Shown one piece after another: positions 41,224 through 50,400 of a stretch of DNA of 64,000 bases (within the stretch, counting starts at the first letter, position 1; each line of letters begins with the position of its first letter). The DNA lies in contig NZ_QKYN01000086.1 of assembly GCF_003258295.1 (NCBI RefSeq), positions 1 to 64,000 of the forward strand, given 5' to 3'. The position numbers were made by a program, and so were the translations under genes. Below the pieces are notes generated by a model. That model made no database searches. It was given only the letters and a program-made list of their open reading frames with translations, and was not told the DNA's origin. The DNA comes from Streptacidiphilus pinicola. Its GTDB lineage: Bacteria; Actinomycetota; Actinomycetes; Streptomycetales; Streptomycetaceae.

Positions 41224-42269
41224 GCCGCGCCCTCCTCGACCACGCCGCCGCGTCCGGCGGCGCTCGCCGCCCGGCGGTCCTCCTTGACCTGCTCGTTGGT
41301 GCCGAGCAGGTCGGGCGGCAGCCAGCACGCGGAGGTGTGCCGGGGGCTCTCCTCGACCACCGCCAGTTCCGGCTGCTCGGTGCGGCAGCGGTCCATGGCG
41401 AACGCGCACCGGGGGTGGAAGGCGCAGCCGGAGGGCAGCCGGATCAGGCTGGGCGGCTGGCCGGGGATCGGCCGCAGCCGCGCGCCGGCCCCGCTGGAGG
41501 CCGGGATCGACTCCAACAGGCCGTTGGTATAGGGGTGGTGGGCCCGGTAGTAGAGCCCGCGACGGTCGGCCCGCTCGGCGGCCCGGCCCGCGTACATCAC
41601 CATGACCTCGTCGGCCAGGCCCGCGATCACGCCGAGGTCGTGCGTGATCATGATCAGTGCCATCCCGTGCTCCTGCTGGAGGCGCAGCAGCAGGTCCAGG
41701 ATCTGCGCCTGGACGGTGGCGTCGAGCGCCGTGGTGGGCTCGTCCGCGATGACCAGCTTCGGCTCCAGTGCGAGGGCCATCGCGATCAGCGCGCGCTGCC
41801 GCATGCCGCCGGAGAACTGGTGCGGGTAGTCGTCGATGCGCTGCGCCGGGTGCGGGATGCCGACGGAGCCGAGCAGGTCGATCGCGCGACGCCGGGCGAC
41901 GGCGCGGCTGACCGGCTCGTGCGCCTGGATCATCTCGACGATCTGCCAGCCCACCCGGTAGAGCGGGTGCAGGCTGGAGAGCGGGTCCTGGAAGATCGCG
42001 GCGATCCGCGCGCCGCGGACCGAGCAGAGCTCGTCCTCGGTCATGGTGAGCAGGTCCTCGCCCTCGAACCGGGCGGAACCGGTGACCTTGGCGCCGGTGG
42101 TCAGACCGAGCAGCGTCTGGGTGCACACGCTCTTGCCCGACCCGGACTCGCCGACGATGCCGAGCGTGCGCCCGGGTTCGAGGTCGAAGGAGACCCCGCG
42201 CACGGCCTGGACCTCGCCGTCGGCTGTGCGGAAGGAGACGCGGAGGTCGGAGACCTCGAGAAGGCTCAT
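41220..42269 (-). CDS. Peptide ABC transporter ATPase, DppD/OppD type
   Basis: A 349-aa ATPase. Walker A: GESGSGKSVCTQ; signature: FSGGMRQRALIAMALAL; Walker B: LVIADEPTTALD; H-loop: MITHDLGVIAG. The C-terminal Cys motif GCAFHPRCAFAMDRCRTEQP is conserved in the family. The ATG at 42269 (MSLLEVSDLRV) is the standard start; an upstream open frame to 42344 is not needed. Confidence 0.93.
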   Translation of the reverse strand: MSLLEVSDLRVSFRTADGEVQAVRGVSFDLEPGRTLGIVGESGSGKSVCTQTLLGLTTGAKVTGSARFEGEDLLTMTEDELCSVRGARIAAIFQDPLSSLHPLYRVGWQIVEMIQAHEPVSRAVARRRAIDLLGSVGIPHPAQRIDDYPHQFSGGMRQRALIAMALALEPKLVIADEPTTALDATVQAQILDLLLRLQQEHGMALIMITHDLGVIAGLADEVMVMYAGRAAERADRRGLYYRAHHPYTNGLLESIPASSGAGARLRPIPGQPPSLIRLPSGCAFHPRCAFAMDRCRTEQPELAVVEESPRHTSACWLPPDLLGTNEQVKEDRRAASAAGRGGVVEEGAA

Positions 42270-42391
42270 CGTGCCTCGCAGGGGATGGCCGGCCCCGGAT
42301 CCGGGGCCGTGCAGGGATGCCGGACCCGCCCGGCGCGGGTTCACCGCGCCGGGCGGGGTGGTGCGGGACGGGCCGGCGTTGTCGCGTGACG

Positions 42392-44236
42392 TCAGCTGTT
42401 GGGGGACAGCCAGATCTCGGTGACGTCGTAGTTCTGCGCGAAGGGCTCGAAGATCGCGTTGTGCACCCGGTCGGAGCGGAACACCGCGGTGCTCTGCGCC
42501 TCGAACGGGACGATCGCCGCGATGGCCATCAGCCGCTGGTCGGCCTGGGCCCAGAAGCCCGCCGCGGTGCTCTCGTCGGGAGCACCCAGCGCCTTGTCGA
42601 TGAGCGCGTTGACCTGCGTGTCGTTCACGTCGCCCCAGTCGGTCGAGCCGGGGGCGTAGCCGCGGCCGTCGAAGAGCGGCTCGATGTTGGCGCGACCGTT
42701 GTTGCCGAACCAGTCCGGGATCCAGCCCGGCTCGCTGATGTCCCAGCCGCCCGACTTGGCCAGGCTCGGCACCGACAGGTACTTGCCGTAGTAGTCACCC
42801 TGCGGGACCGGCACGATCTGGGTGGTGACGCCGCACGCCTTCATGTCCGTCTGGATGGACTGCGCCACGGCCGGGTGCTTGCCCGCGTTGCGGACCAGGT
42901 CCTTGAGCACCAGCCCGTTCGGGTAACCGGCCGCGGCCAGCATGGACTTGCACTTGGCCGGGTCGCCCTTGCTGCCAGGCGTCGCGTAGGGGTCCATCTT
43001 CTGGTAGCCGAGGCTGCCGGGCGGGATGGTCTGGTCCAGCGGCGTGTTCAGCGAGGGGCCGCCGTAGATCTGACCGATCGCCACCTTGTCCACGGCGTAC
43101 TCCAGCGCCTGCCGCACCGCCGGCTTGCTGAGCGCGCTGCCGTTGCTCGGGCTCTGGAAGTTGAAGACCAGGAACGGGTTGCTGATGCCCGCGGTGTAGA
43201 TGCCCAGGCGCGCGTCCTTGGTCGCCTTCAGCGCCGGGATGGAGGCGGTGGGCACGGTGGTGTCCCACTCCATGTCCGCCGTGCCGGCCTGGATCTGCTG
43301 CTGCACGGCGGCCTCGTCCGGGCCCTCGGTGACGTCGATGTGGTCGACGTACGCGTCACGCACCGGGTCGGAGGCCTTGGCCCAGGCGGGGTTGCGGTCC
43401 AGCTTGACGGACTGCCCCGCCGTGTAGGCGGTGATCTGGTACGGGCCGTCGGAGATGGTGTGCTGACGGAAGGTCGCGTCGTCCGGCATGTAGTTCAGGT
43501 ACTCGACCGGAGCGGGCGAGGAGAACGGCATCGCCAGGATGTTGAGGAAGTCGCTGGCGGGCTTGACCAGCGTGAACTTCACCGTGCTCGCGTCGACGGC
43601 CTGGACGCCGGAGATGTCGTGGCCGGTGATGTACGCCTTCATGTCGGCGATGTCCGGCTTCACCTTGGCGAACGCGTTGCAGTAGTCGGCGAAGCCGGCG
43701 ATCACGCCGGCGTAGTAGCTGAGCGCACCCACGGCGTTCGGGGTGGGGTTGCACAGCCGCTTCATCCCGAGCACCTCGTCCTGCGCGGTGACCGCGCGGG
43801 CCGGGGTGGTGTTCCACATCGCGCCCTGGCGCAGGTGGATGGTGTAGGTCAGGCCGTCGGCGCTGAGTCCGCCGTTGGCGGTGGTCGGCAGGTCGGTGGC
43901 GAGGTCCGGGACGACCTCGTTGACCTTGTTCGGATCGGTCGAGGCCGGATAGGTGAACAGCTGCCGGGCGTAGGCGCGTTCGACGGTGTAGGAGGTCGCG
44001 TAGTAGGCGCTCGCGGTGTCGAGGTGGTCGACGTCGCTGTTGCCGAGGACCTTGAGCGTGCCCCCCTTCGTCGGCGTGCCCGTCGCGTTGACGTTGGCCG
44101 AGTCGGAGCTGTTGCCGGGGCTGTTGCCCGGCCCCGGCTTGCTGCCGGAGCTGCAGCCCGCGGCGGCGAGCGCGACGCTCGTCAGCAGGGCGCCCATGGC
44201 GAGGGTGCGTGATCTGTGGTGCGTGGAACGTGGCAT
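42392..44236 (-). CDS. Family 5 extracellular solute-binding lipoprotein (peptide)
   Basis: A 614-aa lipoprotein. The type II signal peptide MPRSTHHRSRTLAMGALLTS ends in lipobox LAAAGC with the lipidated Cys at residue 28, then a Ser/Gly/Asn-rich linker. The SBP_bac_5 domain begins GGTLKVLGNSDVDHLDTASAYY and includes DGLTYTIHLRQGAMW. It captures oligopeptides or related ligands for the permeases encoded downstream. The ATG has GGAGG on the minus strand 8 nt upstream. A TATAAC -10-like hexamer (44413-44418, minus) lies about 175 nt upstream with no clear -35. Confidence 0.92.
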   Translation of the reverse strand: MPRSTHHRSRTLAMGALLTSVALAAAGCSSGSKPGPGNSPGNSSDSANVNATGTPTKGGTLKVLGNSDVDHLDTASAYYATSYTVERAYARQLFTYPASTDPNKVNEVVPDLATDLPTTANGGLSADGLTYTIHLRQGAMWNTTPARAVTAQDEVLGMKRLCNPTPNAVGALSYYAGVIAGFADYCNAFAKVKPDIADMKAYITGHDISGVQAVDASTVKFTLVKPASDFLNILAMPFSSPAPVEYLNYMPDDATFRQHTISDGPYQITAYTAGQSVKLDRNPAWAKASDPVRDAYVDHIDVTEGPDEAAVQQQIQAGTADMEWDTTVPTASIPALKATKDARLGIYTAGISNPFLVFNFQSPSNGSALSKPAVRQALEYAVDKVAIGQIYGGPSLNTPLDQTIPPGSLGYQKMDPYATPGSKGDPAKCKSMLAAAGYPNGLVLKDLVRNAGKHPAVAQSIQTDMKACGVTTQIVPVPQGDYYGKYLSVPSLAKSGGWDISEPGWIPDWFGNNGRANIEPLFDGRGYAPGSTDWGDVNDTQVNALIDKALGAPDESTAAGFWAQADQRLMAIAAIVPFEAQSTAVFRSDRVHNAIFEPFAQNYDVTEIWLSPNS

Positions 44237-44442
44237 GAGGAGCGCCTCCTGCGATCGAGTTCGGAAGATCGATGCACAAGTGGCGCCGTGGGGGCGGGCA
44301 GGGGTGCCCCGCTCTGAAGTCCACGACGTCGTGATGCCCGGTGAGGCAACGTCAGTAATCTCGGGCTGCCCGGGCCGTCTGTCCACAACACGGACACCAT
44401 CGAAATCATGGCGTTATACGATCGCCGCTGATTGACACCCCT

Positions 44443-44982
44443 TCAGGTGCGTACGGCTTCGAGTGTGCGCGGAGCTTCGTCGTCCATCTCGAAGGCCAGC
44501 GGGAACGGCGCGCGCCCCGCGAGACGGAAGAGCCGCACGATCCGGTGTCGTCGCACGGCGCGCGCCGCGCGCACCGAGTCGTTGTGGAACCGCCGCGCCA
44601 TGGGCACGCGCCGGGCGGCCTCGCCCAGTTCCACGAGCGCGTCCGTCCCGCCCGGCAGCGAGGCGAGTTCGTCCACTTGCTCCTGCTCCCTGAAGACCGC
44701 GCGCAGCGCCTGCGAGAGCTCACTCTCGGCGATCTCCCGCGCGTCGTCCTGCGCGGTGCGGGCCGCGTGCGCGGCCTGGTACAGCAGGATCGACGCGGCC
44801 GGGTCCAGCATCGTCGACGTCGCCAGCTCCAGGGCGCCCGAGGCGCGCCGCAACAGCGCCGCGTCCAACGCGGCTCGCGCGGCGTCGATCCGCGCGTGCA
44901 GCCGGTCGAGCCGCCCGGCGGTCCAGCTCAGGTACACCCCGAAGGCGACAACGACAACGCCGATCCAGATCCATGTGCTCAC
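44443..44982 (-). CDS. LemA-like single-pass membrane protein
   Basis: A 179-aa protein. One N-terminal transmembrane helix (WIWIGVVVVAFGVYLSW) is followed by a long alpha-helical region (TAGRLDRLHARIDAARAALDAALLRRASGALELA), the topology of LemA-family proteins. Classic LemA signature (NxLVxLRNRVxNAWAQIDVQLKRR) is not clearly matched, so I call it LemA-like only. The GTG at 44982 keeps the hydrophobic helix at the start. Neighbours are the peptide importer and the HTH-citrate synthase; no functional link is evident. Confidence 0.55.
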   Translation of the reverse strand: MSTWIWIGVVVVAFGVYLSWTAGRLDRLHARIDAARAALDAALLRRASGALELATSTMLDPAASILLYQAAHAARTAQDDAREIAESELSQALRAVFREQEQVDELASLPGGTDALVELGEAARRVPMARRFHNDSVRAARAVRRHRIVRLFRLAGRAPFPLAFEMDDEAPRTLEAVRT

Positions 44983-45015
44983 AGGGTGTGACCCTATCGG
45001 GAGCGCGAGTGGCAA

Positions 45016-45047
45016 CCTCCAGGGGCGCGAGGCTCGCGCCCCCGAGG
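45016..45047. repeat. Dispersed palindromic repeat, short copy
   Basis: CCAGGGGCGCGAGGCTCGCG followed by CCCCCGAGGG has the core of the dispersed repeat fused to its own inverse, giving a compact hairpin in the 93-bp gap between the citrate-synthase-like gene (ends 45076) and the membrane-protein gene. It may act as a terminator. Confidence 0.6.
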
Positions 45048-45075
45048 GGAGTGCAGCTGCCACGCCTGCCCAAGG

Positions 45076-46278
45076 TCAGCCACGGGCGCCGGTGTACACC
45101 CCGGAGGGGCGGTGGCGGAGGGGAGGGGCCGCGTACTCCTCGAGGGCGTGGGCGAGCCAGCCCGCCGTGCGGGAGAGGGCGAAGATGGTTTCCTCCGCGT
45201 CCGGGGGGAAGGCGGCGAGCTCGGTGAGGAGGGCGAGGGCGAGGTCGCTGTTGGGGAAGGTGCCGAAGCGGTCGCGGGCGACCGCGATGAGGTCGGTGCA
45301 GGCGGCGCGGAGGCCGCGGGGGTCCGGGAGGGGGTCGAGGAGGCGCAACAGCGTGTCCGCGCGCGGGTCGCGGGCGCGGTAGAGGACGTGGCCGAAGCCC
45401 GGGACGGCGCCGGTCTCGCGCAGCGTCGTGGCGAGCGCCGTGACGGGGTCGGTCTCGTGCGCCCGCACGAGCACGCCGCGGGCACGGGCGCCCGCGCCCC
45501 CGTGCAGGGGGCCGTCGAGCACGGCGAGCCCCGCGGTGACGACGGCGTACGGGTTGGCGCGCGTCGACGCGGCGAGGCGGGCCGCGTACGTGGAGGTGGC
45601 CATGTCGTGGTCGGCGAGCAGGATCAGCGCGGCGTCCAGCGCGCGCAGCGCGTCCGCGCTCGGGGCGTCCGCGCCGAGCCGGGCCCAGAGGCGCTCCGCC
45701 ACCGACTCCCCTCCCGCGGCGCGGCGTTCCGGCACCGCGGCCAGCAGCGCGCCGATCAGCGCGCGGCCGGTGGCGACGACGCTGTCGGGCCGCAGGTCGA
45801 GGCTGAGCGGGTCGGCCACGGACGCGGCCAGCACCGCGGCCTTGAACCGGTCGACCGCCCGCGCGGAGGCGGGCAGCGCGTCGGCGCAGGCGCGTACGGT
45901 CTCGGCCAGGCGGGCGGGCGGCGGTGCGAAACGAGCGTCGGGCTCGTCCCGGCCGGTCCACAGCCACACCGCCGTGGCCTCGAAGGTCGACCGCTGGGCC
46001 AACTCCGCGGCGTCCAGGCCGCGGTAGCGGAGCCGGTCGTCCTCCAGCAGGGTCAGCCCGGTGCGGATCGCGGGGCCGGCGGCGGCCGGCTCGGCCGGAG
46101 CTCCGCCGCGCCCGGCGGCGTTGCGCTCGGCGAGGGCCTCGACGTCGGCGGCGGCGAAGAGGCTGCCCTTGCCGTCCGCGGCCCGCACGCGGGTGATCAG
46201 GCCGCGGCTGACGTAGGCGTACAGCGTCTGCGGCTTCACCCCCAGCCGCTCCGCGGCCTCCTGCGTGGTCAGCATCAT
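45076..46278 (-). CDS. Citrate-synthase-like enzyme with an N-terminal DNA-binding HTH
   Basis: A 400-aa fusion. Residues 1-30 form a MerR/excisionase-like HTH (LTTQEAAERLGVKPQTLYAYVSRGLI) and are linked to a citrate-synthase domain from about residue 75. The catalytic residues are present: His259 (PLHGGAG), His297 (GFGHVLYRARDPRA) and Asp345 (FPNSDLAL), so it is probably an active citrate or methylcitrate synthase, though diverged and about 40 aa shorter than typical enzymes. Such HTH-citrate synthases occur in Streptomyces beside or instead of a second copy; none is adjacent here. ATG 46278 (or 46275). The promoter region is shared with a divergent DUF2332 gene and contains a palindrome. 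Confidence 0.85.
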   Translation of the reverse strand: MMLTTQEAAERLGVKPQTLYAYVSRGLITRVRAADGKGSLFAAADVEALAERNAAGRGGAPAEPAAAGPAIRTGLTLLEDDRLRYRGLDAAELAQRSTFEATAVWLWTGRDEPDARFAPPPARLAETVRACADALPASARAVDRFKAAVLAASVADPLSLDLRPDSVVATGRALIGALLAAVPERRAAGGESVAERLWARLGADAPSADALRALDAALILLADHDMATSTYAARLAASTRANPYAVVTAGLAVLDGPLHGGAGARARGVLVRAHETDPVTALATTLRETGAVPGFGHVLYRARDPRADTLLRLLDPLPDPRGLRAACTDLIAVARDRFGTFPNSDLALALLTELAAFPPDAEETIFALSRTAGWLAHALEEYAAPPLRHRPSGVYTGARG

Positions 46279-46300
46279 CGCCCGGGCACCCCACCGTACA

Positions 46301-46317
46301 TTGATTGACTCGATCAA
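46301..46317. promoter_or_regulatory. Palindrome and TTGACA in the divergent promoter of the citrate-synthase-like and DUF2332 genes
   Basis: TTGATTGACTCGATCAA has perfect 5-bp arms (TTGAT/ATCAA) and additional symmetry. TTGACA follows at 46320-46325 on the plus strand. On the minus strand TTGTCA (46325-46320) lies about 17 bp upstream of CAATGT, a possible promoter for the citrate-synthase-like gene. The palindrome would then lie in that promoter's spacer. Candidate site for autoregulation by the HTH of the enzyme. Confidence 0.5.
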
Positions 46318-46355
46318 CATTGACAACTATGGACGGCCGCGTCGAGATTGGCAAT

Positions 46356-47342
46356 ATGACCGCTACAGAGACCGCCGAGGCGTACCGCGTCTTCGGGACC
46401 GTGCACACCAAGGGCCACTCCCCCGCCTACGAGCGGGTCGGCGTGGCCGTCGCCGACTCGGCCGAGCTGCTGGAACGGCTGGTGGCGCTGCCGCCCGTCA
46501 AGCGGCAGCCGAACCTGCTGCTGGCGGCCGTGCGGTACCTGGACGGCCCGGTCGACTCCGGCGAGGCCTTCGTCGGGTGGGCGCTCGCGCACTGGGAGCA
46601 GGTGCGGGCGGTGATCCTGGCCCACGCCACGCAGACCAACGAGGCGGGACGCTGCGCGACCCTGCTGCCGCTGCTCGCGGCGCTGCCGCAGCCCCTGGCG
46701 CTGATCGAGGTGGGGGCCTCGGCAGGGCTCTGCCTCTACCCGGACCGTTACCGGTACCGCTACGACGACACGCCCGCGTTCGGCGCGGCCGAAAGCCCGG
46801 TGACGGCCGTCTGCGCGACCACCGGGCCCGTCCCGTTCCCCGCGCCGGACCGGATGCCGCAGGTGGTCTCCCGCGCCGGCGTCGACCTGAACCCGCTCGA
46901 CCCGGCCGACGCCGACGACGCGCGCTGGCTGGAGAGCCTGGTCTGGCCCGGCCAGCAGACCCGCCTGGACCGGCTGCGCGCCGCGCTGACGGTGGCCCGG
47001 ACCGAGCCGGAGCCGGCCCGGATCGTGCGCGGGGACCTCAATGAACGGATCGCCGAGCTGGTGGCGGGCGCGCCGAAGGGCGCGACGCCGGTGGTCTTCC
47101 ACACCGCTGTGCTCTGCTACCTGCCGCCGGAGGCCCGCCGCGCCTTCACCACCGCGATGCGGGAGCTGCCGTGCCGCTGGATATCCAACGAGGCGCCCGA
47201 CGTCCTGCCCGAGATCGACGCCCGGCTGCCCTGCCCGGCCCCGACCGATCGCGGCGTCAACATCCTTGCCCTGGACGGCGAGCCGGTCGCCTTCACCGGC
47301 CCGCACGGCGAGCGCCTCGACTGGTTCGCCCAGGCCCGCTGA
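46356..47342 (+). CDS. DUF2332-family protein
   Basis: A 328-aa protein of the DUF2332 family. GHSPAYERVGVAVADSAELLERLVALP and LIEVGASAGLCLYPDRYRYRYDD are characteristic; the second resembles an S-adenosylmethionine-binding loop (ExGxSxGL), so a methyltransferase-like fold is likely but unproven. I take ATG 46356 (MTATETAEAYRVFG); ATG 46329 would add nine residues and neither has a good ribosome site. Divergent from the citrate-synthase-like gene, 7 bp from the convergent pimA stop. Confidence 0.75.
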   Translation: MTATETAEAYRVFGTVHTKGHSPAYERVGVAVADSAELLERLVALPPVKRQPNLLLAAVRYLDGPVDSGEAFVGWALAHWEQVRAVILAHATQTNEAGRCATLLPLLAALPQPLALIEVGASAGLCLYPDRYRYRYDDTPAFGAAESPVTAVCATTGPVPFPAPDRMPQVVSRAGVDLNPLDPADADDARWLESLVWPGQQTRLDRLRAALTVARTEPEPARIVRGDLNERIAELVAGAPKGATPVVFHTAVLCYLPPEARRAFTTAMRELPCRWISNEAPDVLPEIDARLPCPAPTDRGVNILALDGEPVAFTGPHGERLDWFAQAR

Positions 47343-47349
47343 CCCTGGC

Positions 47350-48513
47350 TCAGTCCCGGGCCAGCCCCAGCTTCGAGCGCCAGCCCGGGGCCGGCTCCGC
47401 GTCGGTGACCGCCGCGGCGCCCGTCGCCACCGTCTCGTAGACGGCGAGAATGTCCGCGCCGACCGTGGACCAGTCGAAGCGGCGGACGTGGCGGGAACCG
47501 GTGTCGCGCAGCGCCTCGCGGCGCTCCGGATCGGCCAGCAGCCGCAGCACCGTCTTGGCCAGCGAGTCCGCGTCCTCGACGGGGAAGAGCTCGCCGCTGG
47601 AGCCGCCGTCCAGGACCTGGCGGAAGGCGTCCAGGTCGGAGGCGACCACGGGCGCGCGCGCGGAGAGGGCCTCGACCAGGATGATGCCGAAGCTCTCGCC
47701 GCCGGTGTTCGGCGCGACGTAGACGTCGACGCTGCGCAGCAGCCGGGCCTTGTCCTCGTCGGACACCAGCCCGAGGAAGGTGATCCGGTCGCGGACCCCC
47801 TTCGGCAGGTCCTTGACCGCCTCCTCCTCGTCGCCCTTGCCGGCGACCAGCAGCCGCACCTGGGGGCGGGCGGCGAGGATGGTCGGCAGCGCCTCCAGCA
47901 GCGTCGGCAGGCCCTTGCGCGGCTCGTTGATCCGGCCGACGAAGCCGATGGTGTCGCCCTGCCACTCCGGCCGCGGCTCCGCGCTCGCGAAGAAGTCGAC
48001 GTCGACGCCGTTGGGGATGACGACCGCGTCACCGCCCAGGTGCTCGACGAGCGTGGTGCGCGCGTACTCGCTGACCGCGATCCGCGCGGAGATCTTCTCC
48101 AGCGCGGGCTGCAGGATCGGGTAGGCCGCGATCATCGCGCGCGAGCGCGGGTTCGAGGTGTGGAAGGTGGCCACGATCGGGCCGGTGGCGGCCCAACAGG
48201 CCAGCAGCGAGAGGCTGGGCGTGGCCGGCTCGTGGATGTGCAGCACGTCGAAGTCGCCCTCGTGCAGCCAACGGCGCACCCGCGCGGCGGACAGGAAGCC
48301 GAAGTTGAGCCGGGCCACCGAGCCGTTGTACGGCACCGGCACGGCACGGCCGGCGGAGACCACGTAGGGCGGCAGCGGCGTCTCGTCGTCCGAGGGGGCC
48401 AGTACCGAGACCTCGTGGCCGAAGCCGATCAGGTGCTCGGCGAGGTCGCGCACGTGGAACTGGACGCCGCCGGGGACGTCCCACGCGTACGGGCAGACGA
48501 TGCCGATCCTCAC
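47350..48513 (-). CDS. pimA: Phosphatidylinositol alpha-mannosyltransferase PimA
   Basis: A 387-aa GT4-family retaining glycosyltransferase with GT-B fold. The N-terminus RIGIVCPYAWDVPGGVQFHVRDLAEHL is diagnostic of PimA; the donor-binding EX7E motif is ESFGIILVE, and a GFVGRINEPRKGL loop precedes it. It transfers the first mannose from GDP-Man to phosphatidylinositol. GTG 48513 overlaps the acyltransferase stop by 4 bp. Third gene of pgsA-acyltransferase-pimA. Confidence 0.95.
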   Translation of the reverse strand: MRIGIVCPYAWDVPGGVQFHVRDLAEHLIGFGHEVSVLAPSDDETPLPPYVVSAGRAVPVPYNGSVARLNFGFLSAARVRRWLHEGDFDVLHIHEPATPSLSLLACWAATGPIVATFHTSNPRSRAMIAAYPILQPALEKISARIAVSEYARTTLVEHLGGDAVVIPNGVDVDFFASAEPRPEWQGDTIGFVGRINEPRKGLPTLLEALPTILAARPQVRLLVAGKGDEEEAVKDLPKGVRDRITFLGLVSDEDKARLLRSVDVYVAPNTGGESFGIILVEALSARAPVVASDLDAFRQVLDGGSSGELFPVEDADSLAKTVLRLLADPERREALRDTGSRHVRRFDWSTVGADILAVYETVATGAAAVTDAEPAPGWRSKLGLARD

Positions 48514-49478
48514 GCCTGGGCCTCCACGGGCTGCGGGTCCGCGTCGGGGCCGTCCGGATCGGCGTCGGGCCGGACGTTCGGCTTGTCCGGCCGCGGCTCC
48601 AGATCGGCCAGCCAGAAGCGCTGCAGCATGTGCCAGTCCTTGGCGTGCTCGCGCACACCCGCGGCCCAGACGTCGGCCATGGCCTGCGTCATCGCGGCCG
48701 ACTTCTCGCGGCGCGTGCCCTCCTCGGGGACGAGGATCTCCTCGTGCACGCAGCCGCGCATCACCTTGGTCTCGTCGTACCAGAGCGTGACGGGCAGCAG
48801 CGCGGCGCCGGTCTGCGCGGCGAGCGCGGCCGGTCCGGCAGGCATCCGGGTCTTCTCGCCGAGGAAGTCGACCTCGATGCCGGAGGCGGACAGGTCGCGG
48901 TCGCCGACCAGGCAGACCAGCTTGCCCGCGCGCAGCCGCTTGGCCAACGTGGCCATGGTGTGCGCGCCGCCGGTCAGCGGCAGCACCTCCATGCCGAGGC
49001 CCTCGCGGTAAGCCATGAACCGCTCCCAGAGCTTCTCCGGCTTGACCCGCTCGGCGACGGTGCTGAACGGGTAGCCGCGGACCACGACCCAGGCGCCGGC
49101 CAGGTCCCAGTTGCCCATGTGCGGCAGCGCCAGCACCACGCCGCGCCCGGCGGCGAGGGTGTCGTCGAGCCGCTCGATGTGCTCGGGGGTGAAGGAGGCG
49201 CGGATCCGCTCCTTGCCCCACCCCGGCATCCGGAAGGACTCGCACCAGTAGCGCAGGTAGGAGCGCATGCCCTCGCGGCTGAGCTCGCGGATCCCGGCCT
49301 CGTCCAGGTCGGGGCGGACCCGGCGCAGGTTGGACTCCAGCCGCAGCACGCTCTTGCCCTGCTTGCGCCACGCCATGTCGGCGATGCGCCGGAACAGCGC
49401 GTCGGCGACGGGCTCGGGCAGGCGCTTCACCAGGCCCCAGCCCGAGGCGTAGGCGAGATAGGTCAACTGGTCCTTCAC
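48510..49478 (-). CDS. Phosphatidylinositol mannoside acyltransferase (PatA/LpxL-like)
   Basis: A 322-aa membrane-associated acyltransferase. The catalytic HX4D motif is in ALPHMGNWDLAGAW; further acyltransferase motifs FMAYREGLGMEVLPL and LVGDRDLSASGIEVDFLGE follow. The family acylates PIM mannose in mycobacteria. GTG 49478 overlaps the pgsA stop by 4 bp and fixes the start. C-terminal 30 residues are Pro/Asp-rich. Confidence 0.92.
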   Translation of the reverse strand: MKDQLTYLAYASGWGLVKRLPEPVADALFRRIADMAWRKQGKSVLRLESNLRRVRPDLDEAGIRELSREGMRSYLRYWCESFRMPGWGKERIRASFTPEHIERLDDTLAAGRGVVLALPHMGNWDLAGAWVVVRGYPFSTVAERVKPEKLWERFMAYREGLGMEVLPLTGGAHTMATLAKRLRAGKLVCLVGDRDLSASGIEVDFLGEKTRMPAGPAALAAQTGAALLPVTLWYDETKVMRGCVHEEILVPEEGTRREKSAAMTQAMADVWAAGVREHAKDWHMLQRFWLADLEPRPDKPNVRPDADPDGPDADPQPVEAQA

Positions 49479-50143
49479 TGCGCCTCCCCGGTGGCCGCCT
49501 GCGCGGCGTTCACTTCCGCCAACTCCGCCGCCTCGCGTCGGACGGTGAGCACCCGCTGGAACACGGTGATCAGGCTGCCCACGGCGACCGCCCACAGGGC
49601 GATCGGCAGCAGCCACTGGATCCCCGGCACGCCGAACTGGTGCAGGCCGGAGAGACCGGCCGCGACCAGTGTGCCGACCAGCCGCTCCGCGCGCTCGACG
49701 ACGCCGTTGACGTCACACTTGAGTCCGAGGCTCTCGGCGCGGGCCTTGGTGTACGAGACCACCTGGCCGCTCGCGAGGCAGAACAGCGTGACCGCGCAGA
49801 GCAGCAGGTTGTCGCCGCGGCCCGCGTACCACATGGCGATGCCGCCGAAGATCGCGCTGTCCGCGACGCGGTCCAGGGTGGAGTCCAGGAACGCGCCCCA
49901 CGGGCCGGAGCGGCCCGCCTGCCGGGCCATGTTGCCGTCGACCAGGTCGGAGAAGACGAAGGCGGTGATGACGACCGTGCCCCAGAAGAAACTGCCGCGC
50001 GGGTAGAAGACCAGGGCCCCGGCCACCACCCCGGCGGTGCCGACCAGGGTCACCGCGTCCGGGCTGACGCCCTTGCGCAGCAGGAATGCCGCGAGAGGGG
50101 TGAAGACGCGGGTGAAGAAGGCTCGGGCGTATTTGTTGAGCAT
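49475..50143 (-). CDS. pgsA: Phosphatidylinositol phosphate synthase (CDP-alcohol phosphatidyltransferase)
   Basis: A 222-aa membrane enzyme joining CDP-diacylglycerol with inositol 1-phosphate. The CDP-alcohol signature Dx2DGx2ARx8Gx3Dx3D is complete: DLVDGNMARQAGRSGPWGAF then LDSTLDR. About six membrane helices. First gene of the PIM operon, ATG 50143. Its 257-bp upstream region is shared with the divergent EF-G2 gene. Confidence 0.95.
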   Translation of the reverse strand: MLNKYARAFFTRVFTPLAAFLLRKGVSPDAVTLVGTAGVVAGALVFYPRGSFFWGTVVITAFVFSDLVDGNMARQAGRSGPWGAFLDSTLDRVADSAIFGGIAMWYAGRGDNLLLCAVTLFCLASGQVVSYTKARAESLGLKCDVNGVVERAERLVGTLVAAGLSGLHQFGVPGIQWLLPIALWAVAVGSLITVFQRVLTVRREAAELAEVNAAQAATGEAQ

Positions 50144-50400
50144 GGGTCTTCCGACCGCTCCGTTCCAGGCAGGGTCCGGCGGGTTCCGGCGGGGCGCTGG
50201 TCGTCCAGGCGCGCGTTGTCCAGGTGAGCGTCATGCTATCGGGCCGACTGCACCTGACCGGCGTATGGACCTGCGGCGAACAGAGTGGGAGGCTCCAAAG
50301 TACCGCGGGTGATCTGCGTCACATCACTATCCTCATCCAGCTCACCCGGCGCGGGCCCCGTGGCGTCCCTCAAGCGCGTGTGCGGGAGGAGATCACGATC

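Noticed and set aside
44400-44440. TTGACA at 44431-44436 on the plus strand as a promoter.
   Set aside because: No plus-strand gene follows; both neighbours are on the minus strand.
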